A stretch of 64,000 nucleotides of DNA, taken from NCBI GenBank assembly GCA_950097015.1, contig CATNEN010000030.1:2589001-2653000 (forward strand), written 5' to 3'. The notes below the pieces were generated by a model. That model had not been told where the DNA came from. It did no database searches and saw only the letters and a program-made list of their open reading frames with translations. Made by a program: the position numbers and the translations under genes. Positions 21,233 through 35,300 of the stretch are shown one piece after another. Position 1 is the stretch's first letter. Each line of letters begins with the position of its first letter. Source of the DNA: Macrostomum hystrix (lineage: Eukaryota; Platyhelminthes; Macrostomidae).

Positions 21233-22344
21233 GTTGTTGTTAATTCTTTCGCTTCTTTGAAATTGATTTTTATGATTTTTCTAATCTGGACCAGTGATTT
21301 ATTATACAGAAATCATTTGTCAGTGTATTCGTGAAGTTAATTCTCAAAAAGTTGCATAATATTTTTTAGCAGTCTTTTATTGATTTATTTTTCCCGCGAT
21401 ACGAATTCGGTGTGGTTTTTGCTACTTCTCTACTTATAGTAGAATTGTTTGTCTTCTGTTTTTGTCTCGATTTGATCAAATAAATTCAAATTAACGGCTA
21501 TTCCACAGCAATTAAGATTATTGATTTGTTTGCTATCGATTTAGATGGCAGAAATGAAAAAGAGAATACATTGTTGTTAATCAAAGTTGAATTCAAGCAT
21601 TGTTTAGAATGTTGTATCCAGTTTAGACGTAAGCAGTTCATGTTATCGATCTTAGGTACCTTAGGTGCACACATCTGTGCCTGACCCAGGTTTCGTGTAT
21701 ATTTTTAACTTGTCTTCAAGAAACACAAGTTAATCGATTAGCTGCTGCCGAAGTGTTTAATAGAAAGTCACTATAGCTCATTAGGTATGCTTATGCGATA
21801 CACAATTCTGTTATTGATTATGTAGAGTATTCCATTGGGAATGCTGATATTGCATTGGCTGTGTTGTGAAGACATTGTTGGACAGCGGCCTGTCAGATTA
21901 AGTGCACTTTTTAACCTAATTTGAACATTTGCACTGCATCTCTGTCAGTGTACATTGTGCATAAGCATGATTTGCATCTTTGTTGAATAAATAGACACTC
22001 AAAGTGCAGTGGGAGATTGTGTCAAAAATATGGTCAATTATCCGAGAAAGGAAATAAGTGTTTTCGAATGCAGCTTTGATATGAGCAAAGTAGATATCGT
22101 GTCAAAGTTTTCCTTCGATACGATAAGGGTCAATAAATTTTTATGTCCTCCGGCTCATACTACTCTCAAACGGGTTTCAGTAGTTTCAGTGCGCAATAAT
22201 ATTATATGCAAATGTAGACTGGCTACTGCTTGCCTGCTACTGGACAAGCATGTCAACATCTCTGCTACTCTATAAAAATCATTTGTGAATAAACAGAAAC
22301 ATTGATTAAATCTAATAACTCCAGACCTGACATGACTGAATGGT
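21233..22344. other. Intergenic sequence, nothing recognised
   Basis: AT-rich. The open frame at 22009-22275 lacks family similarity and coding-like composition. This is downstream of the 19940 gene and of the minus-strand PLCL gene, so 3' UTR sequence of either may lie here. Confidence 0.4.
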
Positions 22345-22990
22345 GGCTTACTCATTGGGGCAGCTTCAGACCAGGTGCATGACCGGTGGGTAACTCATTA
22401 GCGCAATTTCAGGCCAGGTGCATGACCGGTGGGTAACTCATTAGCGCAATTTCAGGCCAGGTGCATGACCGGTGGGTAACTCATTAGGGCAATTTCAGGC
22501 CAGTTGAATGACCGGTTGGTAACTCATTAGGGCAATTTCAGGCCAGTTGAATGACCGGTTGGTAACTCATTAGGGCAATTTCAGGCCAGTTGAATGACCG
22601 GTGGGTAACTCATTAGGGCAATTTCAGGCCAGGTGCATGACCGGAGGGTTACTCATTAGCGCAATTTCAGGCCAGTTGAATGACCGGTTGGTAACTCATT
22701 AGGGCAATTTCAGGCCAGTTGAATGACCGGTGGGTAACTCATTAGGGAAATTTCAGGCCAGTTGAATGACCGGTGGGTAACTCATTAGGGCAATTTCAGG
22801 CCAGATGCATGACCGGAGGGTTACTCATTAGGGCAATTTCAGGCCAGGTGAATGACCGGTGGGTCAATTTTAGGCCAGGCGAATGACCGGTGGGTCAATT
22901 TCAGGCCAGGTGAATGACCGGTGGGTCAATTTCAGGCCAGGTGAATGACCGGTGGGTCAATTTCAGGCCAGGTGAATGACCGGTGACTGG
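22345..22990. repeat. Minisatellite, 43-bp unit
   Basis: About 15 copies containing gggtaactcattagggcaat and ttcaggccagttgaatgacc. The last few copies use a shortened 31-bp unit lacking the aactcattag part. It lies about 350 bp beyond the PLCL stop codon, in the 3' flank. Confidence 0.93.
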
Positions 22991-23338
22991 CTACGAGCAT
23001 TGATTGAGTTTTTATACCCTGTGACTAATTACAGGGGCTACGAGTATAACAAATAGGCAGTATATACAGGGATATGTCAGTGAATCATTCGTCCTTTAGC
23101 TTAGCTACTCTATAGATTTATGCTGTTAAAATAATTTTTTAAACTACGGGCTTCTGGCTTTAGAAGACAATTTTTTCCAACGAAGCTTGCCTCCGATTCT
23201 TGAAGCTTTTCTTCAGAAGGCAAGCGTCGGTGGAACCTGTTTCTTAGAAAACTGGCGGAGGGCCAGCCAATATTCAAGATCACAGATAGCTGACGAGATG
23301 CGCAAACTTGTACACAGCAGTCGGTGCCGGGGACTCAG

Positions 23339-26300
23339 CTACAATGACGCCTGCAACAGCCCGGCAGCCTGGCCAGCCTGCCTGGCCTGCTCAACTGCGG
23401 ACTCGGCCGCCTGTCCGGCTCTGGCCAACTGGTCGGCCTGGCTGCGCAGGACCCGCACATTCCAGGCAAAGTTGGCAGCCTTCTTGGCGTGACCTAGACG
23501 AGGCCGACAGCCGCCGCCACTCGTGCCTCCTCCGGCACCGTCTCCGCTGCCTTCGCGACCGCCGTTCTCCAGCTCGCTGTAGCGGGCCATGCAGGAGGCC
23601 TCGTGGACGCTCAGCCGGGACAGCAGGCCAGGGCCCTGTTCGGATAAGCGCCTGGCCTCCGAGATTACCTGAGATTGGGGGAGGGGCTTTAGTTAATTTC
23701 GACTTAAAAAGCGACAAGTTGTGGTCCTCTCCCCCCCCAGTAGATTTTTTCATCTAGCGGAACGCCTCCTTCGGAGGAAATGGAAAAGCTCATACTCCCA
23801 TTGCCTGCGTTTCAGCAATAAAACATTAACACCTCCCTCGCATCGTATTGGCCAGGGCACTTAGCCAATCGGAATAAGCGCTCCTTTCCCACAACGCCAA
23901 TCTCACCCTCCCCCATCGCATATCGCGCTCACCTCCCTATACTGCTCCTCATCCCATTGAGTGAAGGAATAATGGCTGGGGATTTTGCGTTGGATTTGGA
24001 AGGAAATAAGGGACGCGGTCCTGAATGTGGTGGGCTTGCCATTGGATTGGTTAAGGCAGGGAAGGGGTTTTGTGTGATAAGGTGGGGTGTTTTTCGAGGT
24101 CCGTGGGTTTGAAGTGATGATGGGTGCTCAGCCCGATTGGCCAGGAAAACCAGCCAATCCGGTTCGAGTGCGGTAGAGAGAATCGACCAAGAAACTTACT
24201 TCAGAGCTCTCATAGTCTAGTTCATTAATTATTCAAGATGTACAGGGTGATGTCCACTTACGCTAAAAAATGGAGCCCAGATGGGGTTTATCACTAGGAA
24301 CAATTGAGATATAGGTGAAATATTAAGGATTTAATGAATTTCGATGAATAGTAGATGACCATTCGTTAATTCCAGAGCCTCAAATGGATCTAATCCCAAT
24401 ATTTCCCCACTATCCCACTAGAGGCTTACGGTTGTCTCGTGATGGTGCAGCTAGTATTTTATTCACTTTTTAGCAATCAAAATGGAGATAGGTGATACTT
24501 GTCTCGTGTCGGAATACCAGGTTCAGCGCACCTGTTCAAAGGCAGCCAGCCCCTTGATGAGAGATTCGGGCAGCCGACCACCCGACGGCGCCTGCAGCAG
24601 CTCCAGACTGGGCCAACTGTCCGCCGTCTCCATGCGCAGCGCGGCCCCGGCGCTAACGGCGCTGCCAGCCAGACCGCGAACGCAGCGCTTAACGGCTGGG
24701 CCGCCACCAAAGCTTCCTCCGCTTAGCCCGCTGCTACGGTGGCCGCCACCGCCGCCGCTGCTGCCACCGCCGCCGCCACCGCCACCACCGCTAGATAGTC
24801 CGCAGACTTCGCGCAGCCGGCTGAGCGATCGATCAAAAGCATCTCGCAGCTCGGCGGCCGCCAGCAAGTCGATGCTGGCCGCTCTGAACGACTCGTCGGC
24901 CTCGGCGAGGCCGGTCAACTTCAGGCGAGGACAGCCGCCGCTTCCGCCGCGCCGGCGCTGATTCTTGGCGGCCTTCCCGGACAATGGCCGGCTGCTGCTG
25001 GTCACGTGCACCAGCAGGCGTGCATTGGGCAACGGCTCGCCAAGCTGGCTGAGAAGGCGCACGTGCCGATAACCTGTGGGAGCGGGGACCAAGGACAGAG
25101 GAAATGTAGGTCAGGCGCAAATAAAACGTAAACTGTACTTTCATAGGCGTCTGTAGTCTATGGCCTATAATAGTCTATGACCATAGACCTATAGTCTATA
25201 GTCTATAAATCACATAGAATAGTCTATGACTGTCAGTAGTCTATGGCAAAAGTGCAGCTCACCAGTCTGCAGGCAGTCCACTGGTACGGTCATCTGCCCG
25301 ATGAACTCGTCGCCGATCGCATCGTCGTCCAGCACTAGGAAGCGCAGCAGGGCCAGCTCTGGCAGGCGAACGCGAAACTCGAAGGCCTCGTCGAACACCG
25401 GATCGAAGCCGTTGCCGCGGACTGTTCGGGTTCGCTCGGTGGCGCAGTCGCCAGCTAGGCCGAACAGCTCCACCTGTTGATGCAGCCAGTTCGATTGACT
25501 GTACCTCCTCAGGCATTGAATACACTCAGGCATTAAAAACTAAATTGGATGTATATTTTGAATAGGCCCCTATTACGAGTAGCCTACGCTGATGAGCAAG
25601 CATCTATCTCCAAGGCATCTGTGCTTTGATAGTATCGCCGCAGCGTTGATACTTTGATCTTAGTTTGCTTTATAGTCGCCGCATATTCCTTTCATCTACC
25701 GGGCAAATGTTCCTAGAGCATGTTGAGCACACCGCCCTGCAGTAGCAATACTAAGCCCAGCAGTTGCTTCAGGCTTGCGATCCTTTAAAAAAAGCCGCCA
25801 ATAGCGCACAGCTGTTATGTTTTCAGAAATTGAGCTGATCAGTCTCACCTGTACATACGGGTCCGTGACGTTGCCCTTAGTAACAGAGCCTCTCGGCTTT
25901 GGCAGCTGGGAGCCGCTGATCACCCGCACTCGCAGCAGCCGCCCGGCCGGCAGAGCCAGCAGCGGCAGGCCCTGACGCATTGCCGGAGGTTTCAATACAA
26001 AGCCGCAGGCGCCGTTGCGGGAGAAGTGGCCCCTGTTCAGGTCAAGGATGCGGCCCACCGACTGCCGGTTCAGGCAGACCAGCTGGCAGCCGCAGCACCA
26101 GGAGTCGCGTGGATTAAGATTGCTGGAGTCGACCCGGGCAGCGCTGGGGCGCACCTTAGGTTCGGGATGATCAAAAGCGCTGAATTAGACAACATATCTT
26201 AAAGAACTTGTGCTTTTAAGACATTGCTAATGAGGAATGCATTGAGAATTTTCCGTCAATTGATGGCTGTTCTTTTATGTATCTTGTAGCCAAAAGTAGA

Positions 26301-29300
26301 CTGTAGCCTAGTGGTTAGAGCGTCGGGCTAACGATTTGAAGGTCGGGGGTTCGATTCCCAGCTGAACTGAAACAATTTGTGTCTTTTAGCATTATACTCC
26401 CATTTCAAGTGAGGGCAGTACACGCCAGAGTCACGCGTCATTGACCTTGAGGCTAAAAATAGAAACACATGCAAACAGTGCGCGCCTCCTGGCCTTGGGT
26501 GTGCTACCGGAAAATTCCACTTCGATTCTACAGTAATCTACAGTAAACTAGGAAATCTCGCTTTCGACTGCGGTGATGCTATGATGTGCGTTCCACGATA
26601 AAACTAAAGTTTTAAATATCGTTAATTACCTGAACAAGCCGCTGGCGACTGATGGCAGCGAACGCGTCCACATCGGCCTGAGCCATGCGCTGGCTCTGCG
26701 ACTCGCTTATGGGCCACACAAAGGGATGAGTCTGGTCAGACGCTGCGGGTCACGTTGGGAGTTAATCCCAAGCATCACACACATGGACTATGCATTAAAA
26801 ACTTCAAGATGCAACTCGGAACAGAAACAATACTCACAGCTCATTGGTAGGTGGACATCAAACTCGAGGCTGTGCTGCTCAGGTAGTGTGATTAAGTCGG
26901 ATAGGGCTCGACTCAACTTGATGCGCCTTCTGTGACCAACCTGATTGTGGATGAGTAATTTTGTCAAATAAGTCGAATATGTGTACAATAATAGTGCATT
27001 TCGACTAACGTAAACTAATTCGAATTCACTAAAGCCAATCTCTTTTGCTATTCTGATGCTTATCGTTAATTTCCTCTACCCATCACTTATTTCTGCCGCT
27101 TCGCTATAAACTAAAGACAGTTGAAACTACAGCATGGATCATGATTGGATGTAAACAAGCACATGCTTAGCTTGAGCTAGTAAACTTCAGCTAGTGATCT
27201 TCAGCTAGTGAACTTCAGCTAGTGAACTTCAGCTAGTGAACTTCAACTAGTGAACTTCAGCTGGTAAACTTCAGCTAGTGAACTTCAGCTAGTGAACTTC
27301 AGCTAGTGAACTTCAGCTAGTGAACTTCAGCTAGTGAACTTCAGCTAGTGAACTTCAGCTAGTGAACTTCAGCTAGTGAACTTCAGCTAGTGAACTTCAG
27401 CTAGTGAACTTCAGCTAGTGAACTTCAGCTAGTGAACTTCAGCTAGTGAACTTCAGCTAGTGAACTTCAGCTAGTGAACTTCAGCTAGTGAACTTCAGCT
27501 AGTGAACTTCAACTAGTGAACTTCAGCTAGTGAACTTCAGCTAGTAAACTTCAGCTAGTGAACTTCAGCTAGTGAACTTCAGCTAGTGAACTTCAGCTAG
27601 TGAACTTCAACTAGTGAACTTCAGCTGGTAAACTTCAGCTAGTGAACTTCAGCCATCAAACTTCAGCTAGTAAACTTCAGCTAGTGAACTTCAGCTAGTG
27701 AACTTCAGCTAGTGAACTTCAACTAGTGAACTTCAGCTAGTGAACTTTAGCTAGTGAACTTCAGCTAGTGAACTTCAGCTAGTGAACTTCAGCTAGTGAA
27801 CTTCAACTAGTGAACTTCAGCTAGTGAACTTCAGCTAGTGAACTTCAGCCATCAAACTTCAGCTAGTAAACTTCAGCTAGTGAACTTTAGCCATCAAACT
27901 TCAGATAGTAAACTTCAGCTAGTGAACTTCAGCCATCAAACTTCAGCTAGTGAACTTCAGCTAGTGAACTTCAGCTAGTGAACTTCAGCTAGTGAACTTC
28001 AGCTAGTGAACTTCAGCTAGTGAACTTCAGCCATCAAACTTCAGCTAGTAAACTTCAGCTAGTGAACTTCAGCCATCAAACTTCAGATAGTAAACTTCAG
28101 GTTGCAAGCTTCAGCTAACAAACCCTAGCTGGTAAACTAGTCGATTAATAACATTTAAATCTCTAAAAATGTATGCACATTTTGTCAGTTTCTTTCCGAC
28201 CAAAATTTGCTCACTCTGCGGCCGGCCATATCTCTCTGAATATCGATCCTTTCGTCCTCTTCGCTGACAAACCCGAAGCTGTCGTCGGCATCGACGCCGG
28301 CTCCTCCTGCGTCATCGGGCAGAGTGCGGCCCTTGATGAGGACGCGACCGCGAAGGCCGCTGGGGCAGGTGAACGCCCCGGTGGCCGGACCCGGCAGCAG
28401 CCAGTCGCTCAGGTGGGCCCGAATGTGGCCAACTAGCAGGGCCTGCTGAGCCAGGCCACAGTGATTCTCCAGGCCGATGATCAGGGGCATGCTGGGCGGA
28501 TTGGCGGGTGGGTGGCAGAGGGTTTGCCTCTCGCACCGAGCTTGATCCCACGGCGAGGCCACATTCATTTGGGGCGCAGCCGCGGAGAGAAGGCTTGGGG
28601 GCTTGTCGTGCAATTTACGCCCTTGAGGGCCAACCTCCAAAACACAGTGAATGTGTACACTGCCTGACGATGAGAAAGTCAGGGCAGATGTACACACCTT
28701 TGGTTAGCGTGTGCCTGTGTACGCTATCTGTGTGCGTGTGTGCTCAGGAGTCAGCGGAATGGGCAGAATTGCCTCCTCGCTGGCTGCGGGTCTAGTGTCA
28801 CCAAATGATGTGCCACTGCCCGCAGCCCTCGTGCAATTATTATAATTATCATTATACTGAGCGGATAGTTCGTTCTTGAATTGTTAGGTCTGCTGCTAAT
28901 GCAGTAAGTACTCTTCAATTATGGTAAAGGTAAAAGTGTCAAAAAAAAGATTTTTTCTGAGTGTTAGGATTATTTTAGTCGGAATGGATAGAAATAAACG
29001 TCGAACTGGATTTAATAAATTATGGGATTTCATTCCTATGCCAGTTACTATACTCAAGACTAGCCATTCCGTCTCTGATTTGGATTAGGAGTGCATTTAG
29101 AATATTCGGCAATTTCATTTCGACACTCACTGCTTAAATATTCACCATGCATGCAGGGCCAGCATGGCTCTAATCCGCTCGCTACAGATTGATAGGGATT
29201 AAAAATAGGAAAAAAATACACTGCGAGTGCTTCAGTGCAGAAATCTACTGCCTTTTGATTGCTATTTCCTTTTGTATTGAACTACTACTTTCAATGCCAT

Positions 29301-32300
29301 CTCCATCAATCCCATTTTTCCTCTTTTTTTTTATTTCTCTGCAGGCAGGCGGGCAGGCAGGCGGGCGGGCGGGTTTAGACAAACAACACGCACAATGCTC
29401 TCTGACTGCTCAACTTACTCGGTGCCGTGGAAGGCGAACTGGCGAATCGTGCGCAGCGCGTCCACCGCCCGGATCTTGCTGGTCAGGGTGTGGCCGTGGT
29501 ACACTATCGGCTCTCCATCGGCTCCGTCCCAGACTTCCACTGCGGATTTGAAAAGGATTTGTTATAGTAGGCAGTGCGGAGAGGGAATAGGGTATTAATT
29601 CCTGAGAGGGGATACGAGTATTTTGTAGGCGAAGCTCGCCTGTCGTGCGAGATCTCTCGTATCCACCGATTGCCTGCGCAGCGTCCAGGGCAGTGCAAGT
29701 CGGTTCTGATTCTCAAATTACATTGAGGGATCCACATTTTCGCTTGATGTTTTGTAAAATGAGCTTTATGTATTCCAATTATCTTGCCTGCAATGATGAT
29801 AATCTTCAATTTTACTTTTAAAAAACTCTTTAAAAAGCTAACTAGGAGATCAGCAAAACTATAGCAAGAAACAAATTTCAAATTTGTACCGAACAAATGG
29901 GTTTTTGCTTCGTGGGCTATTTTAAGTAACAGAATCTTATTAACGTGATAGTATATTATATTTTTAGCTACAAAGGGTAACTATTGTGCAATTTTAGCTA
30001 TTTTTTATATCTTATCTCAACGCCGATTAGAACCCTATGTTCCCGTGTATGTTATTTTTAGCTTCCCAAGGCCGATTTGCACGCGATTCTAGCGTGTGTT
30101 CTATTTTTAGCATCCGAAGGCCAATTCACACGCGATGTTAGCGTGTCCAAATTCTACTACAAAGGTCATTTACTGATGGCTCATCCTAAGCTAGCTTGGC
30201 GCATTCGCCCGCCACTATTGGTGACCTTGACATTTGACGGCATATATTGCATATATGCGTCACTACGAGGAGTTAAAGTAGATCTTAATATTGGATTTTG
30301 TTCAAACGATAGTCGCTATGCCAGTATTGCACAGGTAGGAAAGTATGGAGCGCCACACTTTGGCAGCTTGATTGAGTCTTAAGAGTTCCAGTCTGAACCG
30401 GATTCTCAAAATCTACAAGGCTGCAGTGCGGCGTCATTTAAACGAATTTGCTTAAGAAAATTGGATTAAAAGTTGGCTGGCTGGCTGGGCTAGTCACTGT
30501 GTACTTTACTAGCGTAAGAACACATTGACAGCTTCGGGACAGGTATAAAGTGTAAAGTTCTTACATTCAATGTAGCGGACTTTGTCCCTCAGAGCTCGCT
30601 CGTAGCCGTCACAACTGGACTCGCTCTTCAACTGGTCGCCCATCAGGAATCTGAGTTTGGGTGGAATCATTTTGAAGTTCGCAGTTTAGGGCTAATGTGA
30701 TTGCGTTCTGTAGCATCAACGTTGAGGAATTGTCTGGAGTAGAAACAGGACAGGGGAATTGTCTGGAGTAGGAACAGGACTGAGGAATTGTCTAGAGTAG
30801 GAATATGACAGAGGAATTGTCTGGAGTAGGAATATGACAGGGGAATTGTCTAGAGTAGGAATATGACAGAGGAATTGTCTGGAGTAGGAATATGACAGGA
30901 ATTGTCTGGAGTAGGAATATGACAGAGGAATTTTCTGGAGTAGGAATATGACAGAGGAATTGTCTGGAGTAGGAATATGACAGAGGAATTGTCTGGAGTA
31001 GGAACAGGACAGAGGAATTGTCTGGAGTAGGAACAGGACAGGGGAATTGTCTGGAGTAGGAATATGACAGAGGAATTGTCTGGAGTAGGAATATGACAGA
31101 GGAATTGTCTGGAGTAGGAATATTACAGAGGAATTGTCTGTAGTAGGGATATGACAGAGGAATTGTCTGGAGTAGGAATATGACAGAGGAATTGTCTGGA
31201 GTAGGAACAGGACAGGGGAATTGTCTGGAGTAGGAATATGACAGGGGAATTGTCTGGAGTAGGAATATGACAGAGGAATTGTCTGGAGTAGGAACAGGAC
31301 AGAGGAATTGTCTGGAGTAGGAATATTACAGAGGAATTTTCTGTAGTAGAAATATGACAGAGGAATTGTCTGGAGTAGGAATATGACAGGGGAATTGTCT
31401 GGAGTAGGAATATGACAGAGGAATTGTCTAGAGTAGGAATATGACAGAGGAATTGTCTGGATTAGGAACAGGACACAGGAATTGTCTGGAGTAGGAACAG
31501 GACAGAGGAATTGTCTGGAGTAGGAATATGACAGAGGAATTGTCTGGAGTAGGAATATGACAGGGGAATTGTCTGGAGTAGGAATATGACAGAGGAATTG
31601 TCTGGAGTAGGAATATGACAGAGGAATTGTCTGGAGTAGGAATATGACAGAGGAATTGTCTGGAGTAGGAATATGACAGAGGAATTGTCTGGAGTAGGAA
31701 TATGACAGAGGAATTGTCTGGAGTAGGAATATGACAGAGGAATTGTCTGGAGTAGGAATATGACAGGGGAATTGTCTGGAGTAGGAATATGACAGAGGAA
31801 TTGTCTGGAGTAGGAACAGGATGGATGCAATGTACAAGGACTTTGAGATTAAAGACGTCTTTTTGATGACGAAGTTTCAGAGAATTTAGAAAAATTTAGA
31901 GGTGCTTGACATGTGAAAAATCGCTTTGAAACCAGAAAAATGAAAATACTACATTGGTTTTGCGGAAAGGTGTTAAAATTTTGAAGAAATCCAAAAGACA
32001 AGGAAAGTTGTATTAAAAAATGAACGACTCGAAATGGCTCGATGGAAGCTGACCAGTGTTCCATCACCTGTTCATAAAACAGTTTCACGTATTTGAGAAC
32101 AGCTTAAAACACGCAAAGATTGGTTCCTGTAATTGTTTTGCAAATTTTATGCATTTGTCTGCGCATTCTCTTAAGTGTGCTCAATTAAGCTCAAGTGTCT
32201 CACGTTTTGTGTGAGGCGCTGATGAAATAATTGGCCAGCGGCTGGCTCATGTCCTGGCAGACAGCGCGGTGTTCCGGGTCAAGGATGTCGCAGTGCTCGG

Positions 32301-35300
32301 ACTGAAGGTAGGCTGTGAAACCTGGGGGGAGTTGTTATGATTTATTCCTGTGCAAATCTTATTCTATTGGCCTTCATTTATCCCATTTTAATATGAATGA
32401 TATTGACCACTGATTACACATGGACTGTACGGCTGTTCAGTCCATGGACTGGGGGGGCTACACCCACCCTGGTACAAGTACCCATTTAAGAGCTGGGTGA
32501 ACTGAAGTGTTTAGCTAATGGACACAATTTTTTTCGACCTTTTTTCGACCTTCAAGTCGTGAGTTCGACGCTCTAAAACCCCTAGGCTACAACCTTCTGC
32601 ACTAAAATGTGCAGGCCACAAAATCCCACAATTAGTTCAGGTGCAACTACTTGACATCCCATTAAAATGGAGAAGAAACTGATCCCACATCTGCTCACCA
32701 TCGATTCCCAGCTGGCCGCAGCGTCTGCCCTCAGAGGACGGCTCGAATTCGTTGATGAGCTCAATACAGCGCTCCTTTGTAATCCTAGGGTTCTGCGTTA
32801 ATTAGATTGGAAATTTAGTTGCGAATCACTCTTGCCAAACTTTACCTAATTCATTTTGTAAGCATCATTATAAGGGCAAGCCTTGACCCCCCACCCTCAG
32901 AGAGCTCGGCTGACCCTCCTTACCCCCTGCTCGGTCTCGATGAAGCTCTGCAGGTCGCCAACTGACAGACAATCTCCGTCTGACGAGTATCTGCAAGGGG
33001 AGAGGAATGCGGGTTGGGGAAGTGACAAAATAGGGGTGACGCCGACATTCCAGACTGAATAAAGAAGAGCCGACAATTCCATTCCATTCCATTCCATTCC
33101 ATTCCATTCCATTCCATTCCATTCCATTCCATTCCATTCTATCCTATTCTATTCTATTCTATTCCATTCTATACTATAACTATTCAATGCTACTCCATTC
33201 TGATCTATTCAGTTCTGTTCTATTCTATTCTATTCTATTCTTCTCTATTCTATTATATTCTATTCTATTCCATTCTATTCTATTCTATTCTATTCCATTC
33301 TATTCTATTCTATTCCATTCTATATTCAATGCTACTCCATTCTGATCTATTCAGTTCTGTTCTATTCTATTCCATTCTATTCTACTCTATTCTATTATAT
33401 TCTTTTCTATTCTATTCCATTCTATTCTATTCTATTCTATTCCATTCTATTCTATTATATTCTATTCCATTCTATTCCTATTCTATTCTATTCTATTCTA
33501 TTATTTTCTATTCCATTCTATTTCATTCTATTCTATTCTATTCTATTCTATTCTATTCTATTCTATTCTATTATATTATATTTTATTCTACTCAATTCTA
33601 TTATATTCTATTCTATTCCATTCTATTCTATTCTCCAGCGCCAGTAAGGTTCTACGAGCATTAAAAAGCTTCAAAATTCAGGTCAGGTTGCGAAAAGCTT
33701 GCTCGAGTTGTTTGACCTTTTAAGCCATATTTATCCTTTTCCTTTTTAGAGTGAAAATCCCTATGAAAAAGTGACATATATCGCCAGCAGTCACTCGATA
33801 TCGCTGATCGACAACCCAAAATCGTCACGCAAGGCTTGAGTGCAGCACTCGGAGTGGAGGGGCAAGGTGACACTGAAATCTAACTTATATATATATAAGT
33901 CATATATAAGTTAATATATATATATATGTTATATATAAGTCTGACCTGCAAGGTGAGACTCTAATGATTTACAGAAACTAATCGATAGAATTTATAGACA
34001 TCACCTTAGGCTAGCTTTTCGCTTTAATTATATTCGCTTTTAGTGTGAAAGAATTGACGAATTCTACATTTGAGGTAGAAAAAAGAATTATGCTAAATTT
34101 TAATTCTGTATATTGAAATTTCGGTTTCACATTGTCTATATATAAGGAAGTTGATTGTAAGCATAGACTTCGTTGATAAAAATGTCTATATAGAATATAG
34201 TTAAAAAAATTTAGCATTTTATGGCTTTTCATAAAGCACGATCAACCAGTCTACCTGGCTAGCTACTTGATCCCCAATCTCCACGGCAACTTCCCACCTG
34301 ATTAGCTGCATGATCCCCAATCTCCACGGCAAATTCCCACCTGATTAGCTGCATGATCCCCAATCTCCACGGCAAATTCCCACCTGGCTAGCTACATGAT
34401 TCCCAATCTCCACGACAAATTCCCACCTGGCTAGCTACATGATTCCCAATCTCCACGGCAAATTCCCACCTGGCTAGCTACATGATTCCCAATCTCCACG
34501 GCAACTTCCCACCTGATTAGCTGCATGATCCCCAATCTCCACGGCAAATTCCCACCTGGCTAGCTACATGATTCCCAATCTCCACGACAAATTCCCACCT
34601 GGCTAGCTACATGATTCCCAATCTCCACGACAAATTCCCACCTGGCTAGCTACATGATTCCCAATCTCCACGGCAAATTCCCACCTGGCTAGCTACATGA
34701 TTCCCAATCTCCACGGCAAATTCCCACCTGGCTAGCTACATGATTCCCAATCTCCACGGCAACTTTCCACCTGATTAGCTAGATGATCCACAGTCTCCAT
34801 GGGAACTTCCCACCTGACTAGCTGCATGATTCCCAATCTCCACGGCAAATTCCCACCTGGCTAGCTACATGATTCCCAATCTCCACGACAAATTCCCACC
34901 TGGCTAGCTACATGATTCCCAATCTCCACGACAAATTCCCACCTGGCTAGCTACATGATTCCCAATCTCCACGGCAACCCGCCTACCTGACTAGCTACCT
35001 TGTCCCCAGTCTCCATGGCAACCCACCCACCTGACTAACTACCTTGTCCCGAGTCTCCATGGCAACTTCCCACCTGACTAGCTGCATGATCCCCAATCTC
35101 CATGGCAACTTCCCACGTGATTAGCTACATGATCCCCAGTCTCCACGGCAACTTTTCACCTGATTAGCTACATGATTCCCAATCTCCACGGCAAATTCCC
35201 ACCTGGCTAGCTACATGATTCCCAATCTCCACGGCAACCCGCTTACCTGACTAGCTACCTTGTCCCCAGTCTCCATGGCAACCCACCCACCAGACTAGCT

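Noticed and set aside
26300-26350. tRNA gene
   Set aside because: Box A and box B are present, but no closed cloverleaf or acceptor stem is seen and the same head recurs in SINE-B copies with a common tail.
26838-28215. A missing PLCL exon between exons 12 and 13
   Set aside because: A nearer acceptor gave a phase clash, but starting exon 13 at 26940 (aatcag|GTTGGT) restores phase without an extra exon.
28185-28697. 170-codon minus frame as one coding exon
   Set aside because: Only 28215-28491 matches PLCL; the upstream part is SINE-A in antisense.
30716-31837. 373-codon minus frame (repeated PTPDNS and SYSRQF)
   Set aside because: 29-bp minisatellite in a PLCL intron; two frames read the same repeat.
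32868-33664. MEWNGMEWNG- and FYSILFYS-type frames
   Set aside because: Pentanucleotide repeat reads as a five-codon period; not coding.
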